35,473 bases of DNA from a candidate division WOR-3 bacterium (GTDB lineage: Bacteria; Hydrothermota; Tepidihabitantia; Tepidihabitantales; Tepidihabitantaceae), in NCBI GenBank assembly GCA_039801365.1, contig JBDRUN010000001.1:101711-137183 (forward strand). The letters run 5' to 3'. Both the position numbers and the translations under genes were made by a program. Shown here piece by piece: positions 22,004-30,143 of the stretch. Each line of letters opens with the position of its first letter. The stretch's first letter is position 1. Under the pieces are notes generated by a model. The model did no database searches and had not been told where the DNA came from. It saw only the letters and a program-made list of their open reading frames with translations.

Positions 22004-23913
22004 CAAACGTACCGCTCGGGCAGCTGAGACGCTTGGTAGGCCGGGACCTGGGACGGGATGACCTCGTCCAAGCGCTTGCCGAGCTGGGCTGCGACGTCGA
22101 GGGCAGGGCAGTAGTGACGTCATACCGGTGCGGTCGGTGTAGTCAGATCACCGAGGTGCTTGAGCATGAAGATTTCAACAGCAAGTGTGCGCACTGTGGC
22201 AGCGGAGACATTACGGTGTCCGGTTCCGCTGAGGTCATAAGGCTCAACCTCCTGCCGGTGCGGCCGGATATGTTCGACGTGGCCGGATTGGCGCGGGCGC
22301 TGCGTGGATATCTGGGTATCGAGACCGGGCTGCCCAATTTCGGGGTACGGGCTTCGAACTTCGAAGTTATCGTTAGGGCCGGTCTGGAAGAAATCAGACC
22401 CTATATCGCCTGCTGTGTGGTCCGGGACCTCGCGCTCGACGATGAGACGGTCCGGATGCTCATGAAGATGCAGGAGAATTTGCACTGGGCCTTGGGCCGG
22501 AATCGCCGGCGCGCCTCAATTGGCGTCTATGACCTCGACACGGTGACACCGGGCTTTGAGTACCGACCGGTGCAGCCAGAGGCGCTCAAGTTCGTGCCAC
22601 TCTTCGGTATGCCGGATGGTATGGTTGCGGCGACGCCCAAGCAGATATTGGAACGGCACCCGAAGGGCATCGGTTACCGGCATTTGCTTGAACCTTTTGA
22701 CCGCTACCCCCTCCTGCGCGACAGCCAGGGGAAGGTGCTTTCGATGCCACCGATCATCAACAGCGAAGAAACACGGGTAACTGCGGATACCAAGAACCTG
22801 CTCATTGACGTAACCGGCCCGGACCTGAATGCCGTTACCCGCACCCTCGCCGTCATAACCGCAAGCCTGTACGACCTTGGCGCCAAGCTTGAGTCCGTAG
22901 ACATCGTTTACCCGGACGGCAGCAGGACGACAACACCCGACCTTGCGCCTATGAGGATGACCGTGACTGCGAAGACCGCAAGACAGGTGCTTGGCTTCGA
23001 CGTACCTGATATCGAGAGCTGTCTGACGCGCATGCGCTATGGTATTGAAGTCGGCAACCAGGCGAGTGCCAATCTGCACGGTCAATGTCCGCACGACCGG
23101 CCGCGTAACGAGTCAACCGGCCGGATGGCGGTTCTGGTTCCGGCGTACCGTAGCGACGTAATGCACGAGTATGATATCATCGAAGACATCGGTATCGCCT
23201 ACGGGTATCAAAACATCGTACCGCGACTAGTACCGACGCTGACCGTTGGCAAGCCTCAGTGGGCCGAGGAGTTTGCCGACCGGTGTCGCGGGATAATGAC
23301 TGGCCTCGGTTATCTGGAAATCATGACACTGGTGCTCACGAACGACCACGAACACTTCGAACTGCTCGGGATGCCGACTCCTGCCAGCGCTCCACCACGA
23401 GACCCTGGGCTGAGCGTCCCGAGTTCCGGGCTGCCTGGACGTGCAATGTCCGGTTACTGCCAAGTCGAAAACCCGACTAGTGTGGACCAGACAATGCTTC
23501 GCAAACATCTCCTTTCAGGCCTGCTTGCCACCATGCGCGTAAACGTAAGCCGGGAAATGCCACAATTACTGTTTGAGGTTGGCGAGTGTTTTGAAATTGA
23601 CCCTAAGGTTGAGACTGGTGTCGCCACTAGGCACCGACTGGCCGCGGGCATCACCGGACCAAGGGCCGGGTTTGCCGACATCCGCCAGGTTGCCGACACT
23701 CTCATCCGCGAACTTGACCTCATCGTCAGCTTCGAACCGCTAGAACCCCTTGAGACCTTCATACCAGGTCGAGCTGCCAAGCTTCTTGTGCGTCGTGGTG
23801 GCCGCAACCTGGAGTGGGGCATGTTGGGCGAAGTTCATCCACGAGTGCTTGAGAACTTCGGGCTCGGCCAGCCGGTCGCGTTACTCGAAGTCACGCTCGA
23901 TATCCTCCTGTAG
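21994..23913 (+). CDS. pheT: Phenylalanyl-tRNA synthetase beta subunit, archaeal type, with zinc-ribbon insert
   Basis: 639 residues, against about 550 for archaeal PheT. RPDMFDVAGLARALRGYLGI (90-109), the B3/B4 editing region (RRRASIGVYDLDTV, GIGYRHLL, PPIINSEETRVTADTKNLLI), and the C-terminal catalytic-like domain (YRSDVMHEYDIIEDIGIAYG, VENPTSVDQTMLRKHLL, LFEVGECF) identify it; it lacks the N-terminal EMAP/OB domain of ordinary bacterial PheT. Unusual: residues 44-70 hold CGRC (C46, C49) and CAHC (C65, C68), a four-cysteine zinc ribbon in the N-terminal domain. Extra segments near 372-390 and 478-500 add length. Starts with GTG overlapping the pheS stop. Confidence 0.93.
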   Translation: MPVANVPLGQLRRLVGRDLGRDDLVQALAELGCDVEGRAVVTSYRCGRCSQITEVLEHEDFNSKCAHCGSGDITVSGSAEVIRLNLLPVRPDMFDVAGLARALRGYLGIETGLPNFGVRASNFEVIVRAGLEEIRPYIACCVVRDLALDDETVRMLMKMQENLHWALGRNRRRASIGVYDLDTVTPGFEYRPVQPEALKFVPLFGMPDGMVAATPKQILERHPKGIGYRHLLEPFDRYPLLRDSQGKVLSMPPIINSEETRVTADTKNLLIDVTGPDLNAVTRTLAVITASLYDLGAKLESVDIVYPDGSRTTTPDLAPMRMTVTAKTARQVLGFDVPDIESCLTRMRYGIEVGNQASANLHGQCPHDRPRNESTGRMAVLVPAYRSDVMHEYDIIEDIGIAYGYQNIVPRLVPTLTVGKPQWAEEFADRCRGIMTGLGYLEIMTLVLTNDHEHFELLGMPTPASAPPRDPGLSVPSSGLPGRAMSGYCQVENPTSVDQTMLRKHLLSGLLATMRVNVSREMPQLLFEVGECFEIDPKVETGVATRHRLAAGITGPRAGFADIRQVADTLIRELDLIVSFEPLEPLETFIPGRAAKLLVRRGGRNLEWGMLGEVHPRVLENFGLGQPVALLEVTLDILL

Positions 23914-23915
23914 TC

Positions 23916-24476
23916 GTGCGCAAGTGCCCTCACTGCGGTGAGTTGGTTCATGATGGACAGGACCGCTGTTTCGCCTGCGGTCAGCGGGTTGTCCGGGTCA
24001 CACCACGGCATTCCGGTACAACAAACCCGTGGGTATTCATCGCCGCCGCCATGGCAGCGCTTGCCGCAGTCATTGGCCTGGTTATGGTCCTGCCGCGCCA
24101 GCGCAGGCACGAACATATCCGGCGCAACCAGATTGAGCAGGTTAGGGTACGAGACTCGGTTCGCCGTGCAAACGTTGTGAATACCAGTGCCAGTCAGCAC
24201 GACCAGGAGGTCGCACAGCTGAATGGCGCAATTAGCAAACTGGAGCTACGTTTCAAAACGGTTCAGCAGCAGGTCGTCAGCGAGACCCCGACGCCCGAGC
24301 AGCAGAGGCTGATTACGCAAATCGGATCAGAGCTCGTCAGACTCAGAATGATGGTATCAGCCATGCTCCTGGCCGAAGCTACGAAGCGTAAGGCTATGGC
24401 CGACTCGGTACGGCTCGGCCAGCGCCGGGTTCGGACAATGATTTCCGACCTTACCCGCGCACCGAAAAACCACTAG
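23916..24476 (+). CDS. Zinc-ribbon membrane protein with coiled coil, unknown
   Basis: 186 residues, GTG start 2 nt after the pheT stop, so in the same transcript. RKCPHCGELVHDGQDRCFAC at residues 2-21 is a zinc ribbon (C4, C7, C18, C21). One membrane span follows at about 37-59, then a long Arg/Gln/Glu-rich coiled coil (about 65-175). The ribbon should face the cytoplasm and the coil the outside. This arrangement is common among uncharacterised bacterial envelope proteins; I do not recognise a named family. Confidence 0.75.
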   Translation: MRKCPHCGELVHDGQDRCFACGQRVVRVTPRHSGTTNPWVFIAAAMAALAAVIGLVMVLPRQRRHEHIRRNQIEQVRVRDSVRRANVVNTSASQHDQEVAQLNGAISKLELRFKTVQQQVVSETPTPEQQRLITQIGSELVRLRMMVSAMLLAEATKRKAMADSVRLGQRRVRTMISDLTRAPKNH

Positions 24477-24509
24477 TCCGGCGCGCTCTCACGGAGCGCT
24501 GCCGCCGCC

Positions 24510-24860
24510 TCACTGGCTCGGCGGACACCAATACATGTGTAGTGCGTCAGACGGGTTGCTCGCCGTCTTTTCTTGAACCGTATCGCCATCCACTATCATC
24601 CGGCCAATCATTGTGCCGGGCTGGTTCACCTTCTGAAAATAGGCTGTGATGGCGTCACCCGAACGCTTGACCGACACAGTGTAGTACACCGGGATAGTGC
24701 CGGAAACCGAATCAACTCCGGCTAGCGTAGTAGCATAGTAGCCGGTGAACTGAATTCCCGCGTCGCCTACCAGCTCCAGTTGGACCTGGTAGTCCATGAG
24801 CACAGTGCAGGATAATATTAGCACGCATGCTCCGGAAAGGACGAACAAGAGTTTCTTCAC
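24510..24860 (-). CDS. Small lipoprotein, unknown
   Basis: 116 residues from the GTG at 24860, with AGGAG 5 nt upstream. The frame is open further up to 25034, but that part crosses a terminator and promoter. The signal is VKKLLFVLSGACVLILSC, with lipobox cysteine C18. The mature part (LELVGDAGIQFTGYYATT, IPVYYTVSVKRSGDAITAYF) is beta-rich with GRMIVDGDTVQEKTAS, like a small periplasmic beta-sandwich that tests of this size often have. It is monocistronic: own promoter, and convergent with the gene ending at 24476. Confidence 0.75.
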   Translation of the reverse strand: MKKLLFVLSGACVLILSCTVLMDYQVQLELVGDAGIQFTGYYATTLAGVDSVSGTIPVYYTVSVKRSGDAITAYFQKVNQPGTMIGRMIVDGDTVQEKTASNPSDALHMYWCPPSQ

Positions 24861-24879
24861 GCTTTCTCCTGCTGTGGTA

Positions 24880-24907
24880 AGGATATCGGAGCCGAAGTAG
24901 CGGTCAA
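24880..24907 (-). promoter_or_regulatory. Promoter of the small lipoprotein gene
   Basis: Minus strand: TTGACC (24907-24902), 16 bp, TATCCT (24885-24880). It is followed by AGGAG and the GTG at 24860. Confidence 0.55.
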
Positions 24908-24956
24908 TTTGTCCAGCCGGGCGGGCCTCGTGCCCATCGTAAGAGAAACCCGAAAT

Positions 24957-24992
24957 AGGCAAGGGAGCAGGCTGTTGTCTCCTCCCTTGCCT
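24957..24992 (-). terminator. Terminator of the papain-like protease gene
   Basis: Inverted repeat AGGCAAGGGAG / CTCCCTTGCCT (11 bp, perfect) with a 14-nt loop, starting 5 nt after the stop codon at 24998. The T-run after it is weak (ATTTCGGGTTT). Confidence 0.6.
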
Positions 24993-24997
24993 AGACA

Positions 24998-27874
24998 CTA
25001 ACGCTGCACGACAAGCTTCCCGGTATAGACGCAATCGTCACGGTCGAGCCGGACGAGGAAAACGCCACTGGACAGCGCACGGAGGTCTAACGTAGTCCCC
25101 AGTCGCCAGCTAGCCGCTCCCAGTCGCTGCGCAATGATGCACCTGCCGGCCGCATCGAAGACGCGCACCAGGCTGCTCGACCGCTTAGCACCCAGGCCAT
25201 CCAGTTTTAGTGTTATCCAACCGTTCGCAATCGGATTCGGCAGCACCTCAAGCTTCGAAGCTTGAACTTCGCGCCCCACGTCCATCGCTCCAGAGGGGGT
25301 AACCATGAAACCGTTGCCGTCGTAGCTCGTCGGTCTCACGTATTTCCACAGCTCCAGGGTCTTGTTCCCTTTCATCGCATACAGCTCACTACCGCTACTG
25401 ACGATGTCACCCCCCTGCTTGACCAGCCGCTTGGCACCGGTCGCCTCGGTATATGACGGCATGGTGTCAAGCTCCAGCCAAGACCCGGTTGTCGGATCGT
25501 ATCTGTAGAACATCTGGGTACCGCCACCTTTGAGCGCATACAGCGCGTCGCCCTGCCAAGCGCCCGAGGCACCGTCCTTGGACTTCTTTTCTTTCTTCCG
25601 AGTGCCGTAGGTGCCGAGAAGCGGCATGCCGTCCAGTGTATCATGGTACCACGTGTCGCCAACGATATCATACTTGAACATCGCGTGCCGGCGTGGATTC
25701 TGGTCTTTATTGTAGTAGTTTGCCTGGTGGCAGTATATGGTCCTGTCACCGTCATACACCAGGAAGGAACCCTCGGCATACTTCTCCCGGTTTGCCCAGG
25801 GCGCAGGGTCGAGCGGCAACCAGTGGCCGGAACTTACGTCATACTTGTAGAACTCGGTCTTGTAGCCCTTGAGCAAATACAGATAGTCTGGATCGCCGTG
25901 AATCGCGGGAACGTACACCAGATCATCGCCACCCCTGACCCTCTTCTTGCTTGGGCCAATGGGTACGGTTTCACATTCCTGCCACCGTGTGCTGTCCAAA
26001 TCGAATCGCCAGAACTCCTGGGTGTTGTTGCCTTTGACCAGATACACGTACCGGTTCCTGTCAGCCGCGATCCTGGTGCCCCTCTTGGGCGGCCGTTCAG
26101 AACTGCCGAGTTCCACTGGTGGCAGTTGATACCACGTATTCGTGCCGGGATTATACGAGTAGAAGTCCTGTGCCTTGTTTCCCTTCGTTGCGAAGATAAG
26201 ACCTTTATCCCGCATCCAGGTGAGACTGCCGCCGTCCCTGACCGGTAAGTTGCTCGGTTCCTCAGGCATTGCCCGACACTCGACCCAGCGCGCAGCCCCA
26301 GGAGCCGCAATCGTGAATGCGGCGTTACTCTGGTCCTCATCCGCCTGCGGCACTGAGTTGACGGCCTTTACTTTGACAAGGGCTTGAGTCGAGGGCGTGG
26401 CCGGTACGGTCCACTCATGACTTGTCGCCGCCGGGTCCTTTTCGGCCACGAACATCCAGTTGAGACCATTGTCCGTGGAGTACCAGATTGAGTCCTTCTC
26501 TGCGGGCGGGCCAGAGTGCACCCACCTAATGGTTTGAACCGAGTTGACCTCCCATGTCTCGCCTCCGTTCGGGCTGGTGACACAAACTTGCAACTCGCTT
26601 GGCATTGGCAACTCGGCTGCGGCCGTGACCGCGGTATTGTAGTCCGGAATCACGACCGGCGGCTCGGTCGAGACACCGACGACCCCGCCCGCAACATAGT
26701 CAACTGCAAGAAATTCAATTGTACCGGACTTGCCGTCGGATTTGCCATCAACGCAGCGGACAAACCCGGAATCATGTAATCCGGTAAGATACGCCTCGCC
26801 TTCGGTCATGTCGAACACCATGTTGTTGGCCGGAAACGGCTGGTCAGTTGACGGCGGCGGCTGGCTCTGCCACACATAACCGGACCTGAAGTCCTTGGTC
26901 CAGAAAGGTGAGGCGCGGCGGCCGACCCCAAGCCTGATGCCGACCTCGTCCCGAGCGCTGTGGGTCAGCTTGACCCGACCCAACAGAGTCGGTGAGTATC
27001 CGATTTTGTCAGTCATGTAGTAGGCATATCCCTGAGACAAGTGCGGCGACCCTGGCAGGCCAACGTCCATGACCGCCTTGTAGGACATCCAGCAATACCC
27101 GGACTGTCCCCAAGCTGTACCCCATGAGTTGACCAGCTTAAATGCCCCCGGTCCGTCTGCGGTCGGTCGGCCGTCGTCGTAACCGACGATTGTTACGGCA
27201 TGCCCACCACGGTACGGCGATACCCGGTTGGCAACACAGTAGTTGTACCCGTAAAGATGAACGTTATCGAAATTCCCCCATACATAGATGCCAAGCACCG
27301 TTGTCAGACCTGCGTCCAGCCGCGCCTTGAGCGCAGTAATGCCAGCCTGGTCACCAACGTAAAGCCAAAACCCAGCTTCTCCCCGATATGGTATTGCATG
27401 TTCGTATGCTGCTTCTGTGGGCCAGCTCGTATAGTCGGCAGCATTGTACGGACAGTCAACCATATTGGCACAGCCGTGCTCGCAGATGAGCTTGGCCGCA
27501 TCTGACGGATAAGCACCGTTGTCATTACCTTCGTTTATCTGGTTGTAGATAAAAGCCGGACTGTACTGGTTCTGCGGTAGACTCACGTTCCAGCCATGCT
27601 CAAGCCATTCGGTGTGAGTCTTGTGGTAGTAACCAAAAGCCCAGCCGACACAGGACCCCTGGGCACCCTGATTGCCGACTGGTGGCATCTGGCTGGAAAG
27701 ATCAACCGAAGCTGGCAGGCCATCGGGTGGGAAGGACAGCGGTGGGGCTTCGACAAGAAAAGGGCTATTTCTGGGGTCTTCGTACTTCAGACCAACACCG
27801 TGTTCAATGCCGAATGCCGGCCCGACCGCAATTACGACTGCGACAACGAAAGACAGAACGACGCACAACTTCAC
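24998..27874 (-). CDS. Exported papain-like (C1A) protease with kelch repeats and C-terminal sorting domain
   Basis: 958 residues. Signal peptide about 1-22. The protease domain (about 50-290) has Gln69 and nucleophile C75 in PPVGNQGAQGSCVGWAFG, H225 in YRGGHAVTIVGYDDG and N249 in KLVNSWGTAWGQSGYCWMSY: the full C1 triad and oxyanion Gln. There is no obvious propeptide. SPNGGETWEVNSVQTIRWVH (about 438-457) starts an Ig-like domain. About 540-850 is a kelch-type propeller with recurring KGNKAQDFYSYNPGTNTWYQ-like units. The end (LEVLPNPIANGW, VRVFDAAGRCI, SSGVFLVRLD, KLVVQR) is a type IX-like sorting domain. GTG start with AGGAGG 5 nt before it. Probably secreted or surface-bound. Protease and sorting calls are strong; the substrate is unknown. 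Confidence 0.92.
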   Translation of the reverse strand: MKLCVVLSFVVAVVIAVGPAFGIEHGVGLKYEDPRNSPFLVEAPPLSFPPDGLPASVDLSSQMPPVGNQGAQGSCVGWAFGYYHKTHTEWLEHGWNVSLPQNQYSPAFIYNQINEGNDNGAYPSDAAKLICEHGCANMVDCPYNAADYTSWPTEAAYEHAIPYRGEAGFWLYVGDQAGITALKARLDAGLTTVLGIYVWGNFDNVHLYGYNYCVANRVSPYRGGHAVTIVGYDDGRPTADGPGAFKLVNSWGTAWGQSGYCWMSYKAVMDVGLPGSPHLSQGYAYYMTDKIGYSPTLLGRVKLTHSARDEVGIRLGVGRRASPFWTKDFRSGYVWQSQPPPSTDQPFPANNMVFDMTEGEAYLTGLHDSGFVRCVDGKSDGKSGTIEFLAVDYVAGGVVGVSTEPPVVIPDYNTAVTAAAELPMPSELQVCVTSPNGGETWEVNSVQTIRWVHSGPPAEKDSIWYSTDNGLNWMFVAEKDPAATSHEWTVPATPSTQALVKVKAVNSVPQADEDQSNAAFTIAAPGAARWVECRAMPEEPSNLPVRDGGSLTWMRDKGLIFATKGNKAQDFYSYNPGTNTWYQLPPVELGSSERPPKRGTRIAADRNRYVYLVKGNNTQEFWRFDLDSTRWQECETVPIGPSKKRVRGGDDLVYVPAIHGDPDYLYLLKGYKTEFYKYDVSSGHWLPLDPAPWANREKYAEGSFLVYDGDRTIYCHQANYYNKDQNPRRHAMFKYDIVGDTWYHDTLDGMPLLGTYGTRKKEKKSKDGASGAWQGDALYALKGGGTQMFYRYDPTTGSWLELDTMPSYTEATGAKRLVKQGGDIVSSGSELYAMKGNKTLELWKYVRPTSYDGNGFMVTPSGAMDVGREVQASKLEVLPNPIANGWITLKLDGLGAKRSSSLVRVFDAAGRCIIAQRLGAASWRLGTTLDLRALSSGVFLVRLDRDDCVYTGKLVVQR

Positions 27875-27925
27875 GTCAGCCTCCTTTGTTGATAATTCTC
27901 TCGCTGGGATGTAACCGCTGATACA

Positions 27926-27953
27926 ATGATAAGAGACAGGGGTGCCGGGTCAA
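27926..27953 (-). promoter_or_regulatory. Promoter of the papain-like protease gene
   Basis: Minus strand: TTGACC (27953-27948), 16 bp, TATCAT (27931-27926). The leader is about 45 nt with AGGAGG before the GTG at 27874. Confidence 0.6.
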
Positions 27954-27969
27954 GCCTACCCGGAACTGG

Positions 27970-28206
27970 CTACGGGCTGATGCCGGGGATTGAGTCCGGC
28001 CGGGTGAGCCGGGTCCAAAGTAACGCAAAACGCTCACGATTGACTAAGATGACGACAACAATTGCCAGCAGAAGAAAGACAGTAATGAGCAATAGCCCCC
28101 AAGAACGAGGGTATGCCTGACCGACCCGCTCCAGCCGCCGCATCTGCTCAATTATCCTCTCGCCCCGCTCCTGCTCAGGGTCCGAACACGAGTTTCTTCT
28201 CGCCAT
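27970..28206 (-). CDS. Small single-span membrane protein, unknown
   Basis: 78 residues. A charged head (ARRNSCSDPEQERGERIIEQ) is followed by one membrane span (WGLLLITVFLLLAIVVVILV, about 36-55) and a basic tail. The ATG is 3 nt after the stop of the 72-residue gene upstream, which suggests a two-gene transcript. No domain is recognised, and no Shine-Dalgarno is seen, so translation would be coupled. Confidence 0.5.
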   Translation of the reverse strand: MARRNSCSDPEQERGERIIEQMRRLERVGQAYPRSWGLLLITVFLLLAIVVVILVNRERFALLWTRLTRPDSIPGISP

Positions 28207-28209
28207 TGT

Positions 28210-28428
28210 TCAACCGGTTCTAGCCAGCTTTGGCTGGCCTGTGTACTGCCAGAGCAGGTCAAGACCATCTTCGCTTTCAAGAAACCCGAATAGCCGGTAC
28301 TCATCGGGCTTCACCAACAGCGTCGCAACATAGCAGTCCTTGCGTCGGCTGAACCGTATGAGCTTCCCCGCACCGCCGTTCGAAGACTCAAGCGCCAGCG
28401 CCAAGAGCAAGACGCGTGTGCTAAGCAT
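28210..28428 (-). CDS. 72-residue protein, unknown
   Basis: Start ATG at 28428, 41 nt after the PQQ-propeller gene. The sequence is LLLALALESSNGGAGKLIRF, then KDCYVATLLVKPDEYRLFGF and LESEDGLDLLWQYTGQPKL: an amphipathic alpha/beta pattern, no signal peptide. A TTGACA promoter with its -10 only 7 nt before the ATG and no Shine-Dalgarno support a leaderless start. The family is not recognised. Confidence 0.5.
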   Translation of the reverse strand: MLSTRVLLLALALESSNGGAGKLIRFSRRKDCYVATLLVKPDEYRLFGFLESEDGLDLLWQYTGQPKLARTG

Positions 28429-28435
28429 TGGTCAA

Positions 28436-28463
28436 ATCTTCGCCCAGCAGGCACGGTTGTCAA
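28436..28463 (-). promoter_or_regulatory. Promoter of the 72-residue gene (apparently leaderless)
   Basis: Minus strand: perfect TTGACA (28463-28458), 16 bp, GAAGAT (28441-28436, poor -10), then 7 nt to the ATG. Confidence 0.35.
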
Positions 28464-28469
28464 GCAACC

Positions 28470-29957
28470 CTATCTTGTCAGAACAAGGCTTATGGTCGTA
28501 CCACCGGCCTCGCCAATGTAGGCGCCAGCCGGCATGCGTCGGCCCGACTGGTCACAGCCATCCCACACGAACGTGCTGATAGCCGGTCGTTCGTAACTGT
28601 CAGCCTGCAGGGTGCGAACACGGGCACCGCCAGCATCATAGATAGTCAACCCTGATGAACTAACGACTGCAGACCGCAAACTGATGGCCGTTCTGCTACG
28701 GAAGGGATTCGGCCTGGCAAGAAGCATCGGAACCGGACGGGGGCGCGCTGGTAAGTCTCTCGTTGCGGTTGGCGTCCTGTACGCCAACAGTGTTGTACCG
28801 TTGCCAGCGACGGTGAGAATCCCGTCGGACCCGATCGCCGGCCCAGACGTATTGATGCTTGCTACCGGCACAGACCAGCGCAACTCAAGGTCCTGGCTGA
28901 AGCAGTACAACGCACCCGAAGAAAATCCTCCGTTCGACGCATACACCCGACCGGCTCGGTCAATTGCAAGCCGACACTGGAAAATATTGCCATCGTTTAT
29001 TGGTAACGACGAATCTATTGCCATACCGTCCGCCGGGTCAAGACGCAATATGCGGCCATTCGAGGCAACGTACACGGTTGAATCTGGACCAACTGCAAAG
29101 TGGGCAAAGGGTGAATAGGGCGAGACTGATATTTCTCTGACCCACAGCACTTTCAAGCTGTCGCCCGAATCGCGGACCGCAGTGATGTTGTCACCGACAA
29201 CATGGGCGTAGATTGTGCCGTCCGGGCCGACCATCGGCGCAGCCTGGGGCGTCGGCCCGCCAGGATGCATATCTTGCAGTCGCACCGAGTCGCGGATTCG
29301 TCCGGTCGCAAGGTCAATCGCAATAAGCGAAATTCCCGCGATCGTACCATAGTAGCCGTAGGCAGTATTACCGAACACACACAGGTCACAGCTTCCAGTC
29401 ACCGGCCACAGTCGGTAGCAAGTCCAGACCGTGTCGCCGTTCATGCAATTAATACGGGCTATCTTGAAGCCAGAGCCCTGAACAAGAAGGTCGCCGTTCT
29501 CGCAGAATGTCACGCTCTCGGTGATGCTCATTTCCACTGTCATGCGCGCCCTCCAGATTGTGGTACCGTTGTCCGGAGACAGAGCATAAAGAGTGTCGTA
29601 GTGCGACTCCTGAAAGTTGATCGCATATACCCGGTTATCACGGAATCCAACCGGAATTGAGCGACTGTTTGTGCCCGGAAAGTCACGCGTCCAGATTATC
29701 CGGCCGTCGTCAATGCTCTGGCACACAATTGGCGCGTAGTCAATCGTCTGAAACCGGCAGGTGACAAGCCGGTCCTGCCAGATGAACACCGGCAGACCGA
29801 ACAGACCATTGACCGTTCCCTGCCAGACGAGGTCCGGCTGAGTCGGACCGAACTCGTCTGATAGTCCGGTTCTTGCTGGATCCCCGCCTGATGTCACCCA
29901 GTTTCCACCCAGAGCCATAGTAAAGGCGAGAAGCAAGCATCGAGTGATGTTCTTCAT
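28470..29957 (-). CDS. Exported PQQ-type beta-propeller protein with FlgD-like C-terminal domain
   Basis: 495 residues. Signal peptide (KNITRCLLLAFTMALGGNWV). From about 25 to 405 come beta-propeller blades of the PQQ/BamB type (SIDDGRIIWTRDF, LSPDNGTTIWRARM, INCMNGDTVWTCYRL, IDLATGRIRDSVRL, VGPDGTIYAHVVG). The tail has the FlgD Ig-like/sorting pattern: LLARPNPFRSRTAISLR, LTIYDAGGARVRTL, FVWDGCDQSGRRMPAGAYI. Strong own promoter and GAGGAG 7 nt before the ATG. Probably a surface or periplasmic scaffold; no enzyme residues are visible. Confidence 0.88.
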   Translation of the reverse strand: MKNITRCLLLAFTMALGGNWVTSGGDPARTGLSDEFGPTQPDLVWQGTVNGLFGLPVFIWQDRLVTCRFQTIDYAPIVCQSIDDGRIIWTRDFPGTNSRSIPVGFRDNRVYAINFQESHYDTLYALSPDNGTTIWRARMTVEMSITESVTFCENGDLLVQGSGFKIARINCMNGDTVWTCYRLWPVTGSCDLCVFGNTAYGYYGTIAGISLIAIDLATGRIRDSVRLQDMHPGGPTPQAAPMVGPDGTIYAHVVGDNITAVRDSGDSLKVLWVREISVSPYSPFAHFAVGPDSTVYVASNGRILRLDPADGMAIDSSLPINDGNIFQCRLAIDRAGRVYASNGGFSSGALYCFSQDLELRWSVPVASINTSGPAIGSDGILTVAGNGTTLLAYRTPTATRDLPARPRPVPMLLARPNPFRSRTAISLRSAVVSSSGLTIYDAGGARVRTLQADSYERPAISTFVWDGCDQSGRRMPAGAYIGEAGGTTISLVLTR

Positions 29958-29980
29958 CGTGGTACTCCTCTGACGGAGCG

Positions 29981-30008
29981 ATTATAGGAAAAGGCAGAAG
30001 TCAGTCAA
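29981..30008 (-). promoter_or_regulatory. Strong promoter of the PQQ-propeller gene
   Basis: Minus strand: TTGACT (30008-30003), 16 bp, perfect TATAAT (29986-29981). Ribosome site GAGGAG follows. It is the best sigma-70 match in the window. Confidence 0.75.
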
Positions 30009-30038
30009 AATGCCACCAAAACCGGCTAAGACCTGTAC

Positions 30039-30067
30039 TTGCATCAGGCCAGCTGGTATGCTACAAT
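30039..30067 (+). promoter_or_regulatory. Extended -10 promoter of a candidate small RNA
   Basis: TTGCAT (30039-30044), 17 bp, TACAAT (30062-30067), with TG at 30059-30060 forming an extended -10. No protein gene follows on the plus strand; a terminator comes 70 nt later. Confidence 0.5.
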
Positions 30068-30073
30068 TCTTAA

Positions 30074-30141
30074 AATATTCGGGTAACCTGAGAGAGAACC
30101 TTACCCTTCAGGCCCGGCCCGCGGACCGGGCCTGAACTTTT
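30074..30141 (+). ncRNA. Candidate small RNA of about 68 nt
   Basis: Between an extended -10 promoter and a T-tailed terminator lies a short stretch with two hairpins: GGGTAA (30081-30086) pairing with TTACCC (30101-30106), and the terminator stem. No open frame or ribosome site is inside. It sits in the gap between two minus-strand genes, with its 3' end touching the cupin stop, so it could also act antisense on that transcript. The class is not recognised. Confidence 0.4.
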
Positions 30142-30143
30142 CT
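30107..30143 (+). terminator. Strong intrinsic terminator (plus strand)
   Basis: TTCAGGCCCGG (30107-30117) and CCGGGCCTGAA (30126-30136), 11 bp perfect, 8-nt loop, then CTTTTCT. The T-run is only on the plus side, although the sole neighbouring protein gene that ends here (cupin) is on minus. Confidence 0.7.

Noticed and set aside
24861..25034. N-terminal extension of the small lipoprotein
   Set aside because: It crosses the terminator of the protease gene and the lipoprotein's own promoter; the signal peptide starts at the GTG at 24860.
30081..30117. CTGAGAG in the candidate small RNA as a possible TPP riboswitch
   Set aside because: The other conserved TPP elements are absent, the stretch is too short, and no downstream thiamine gene follows.
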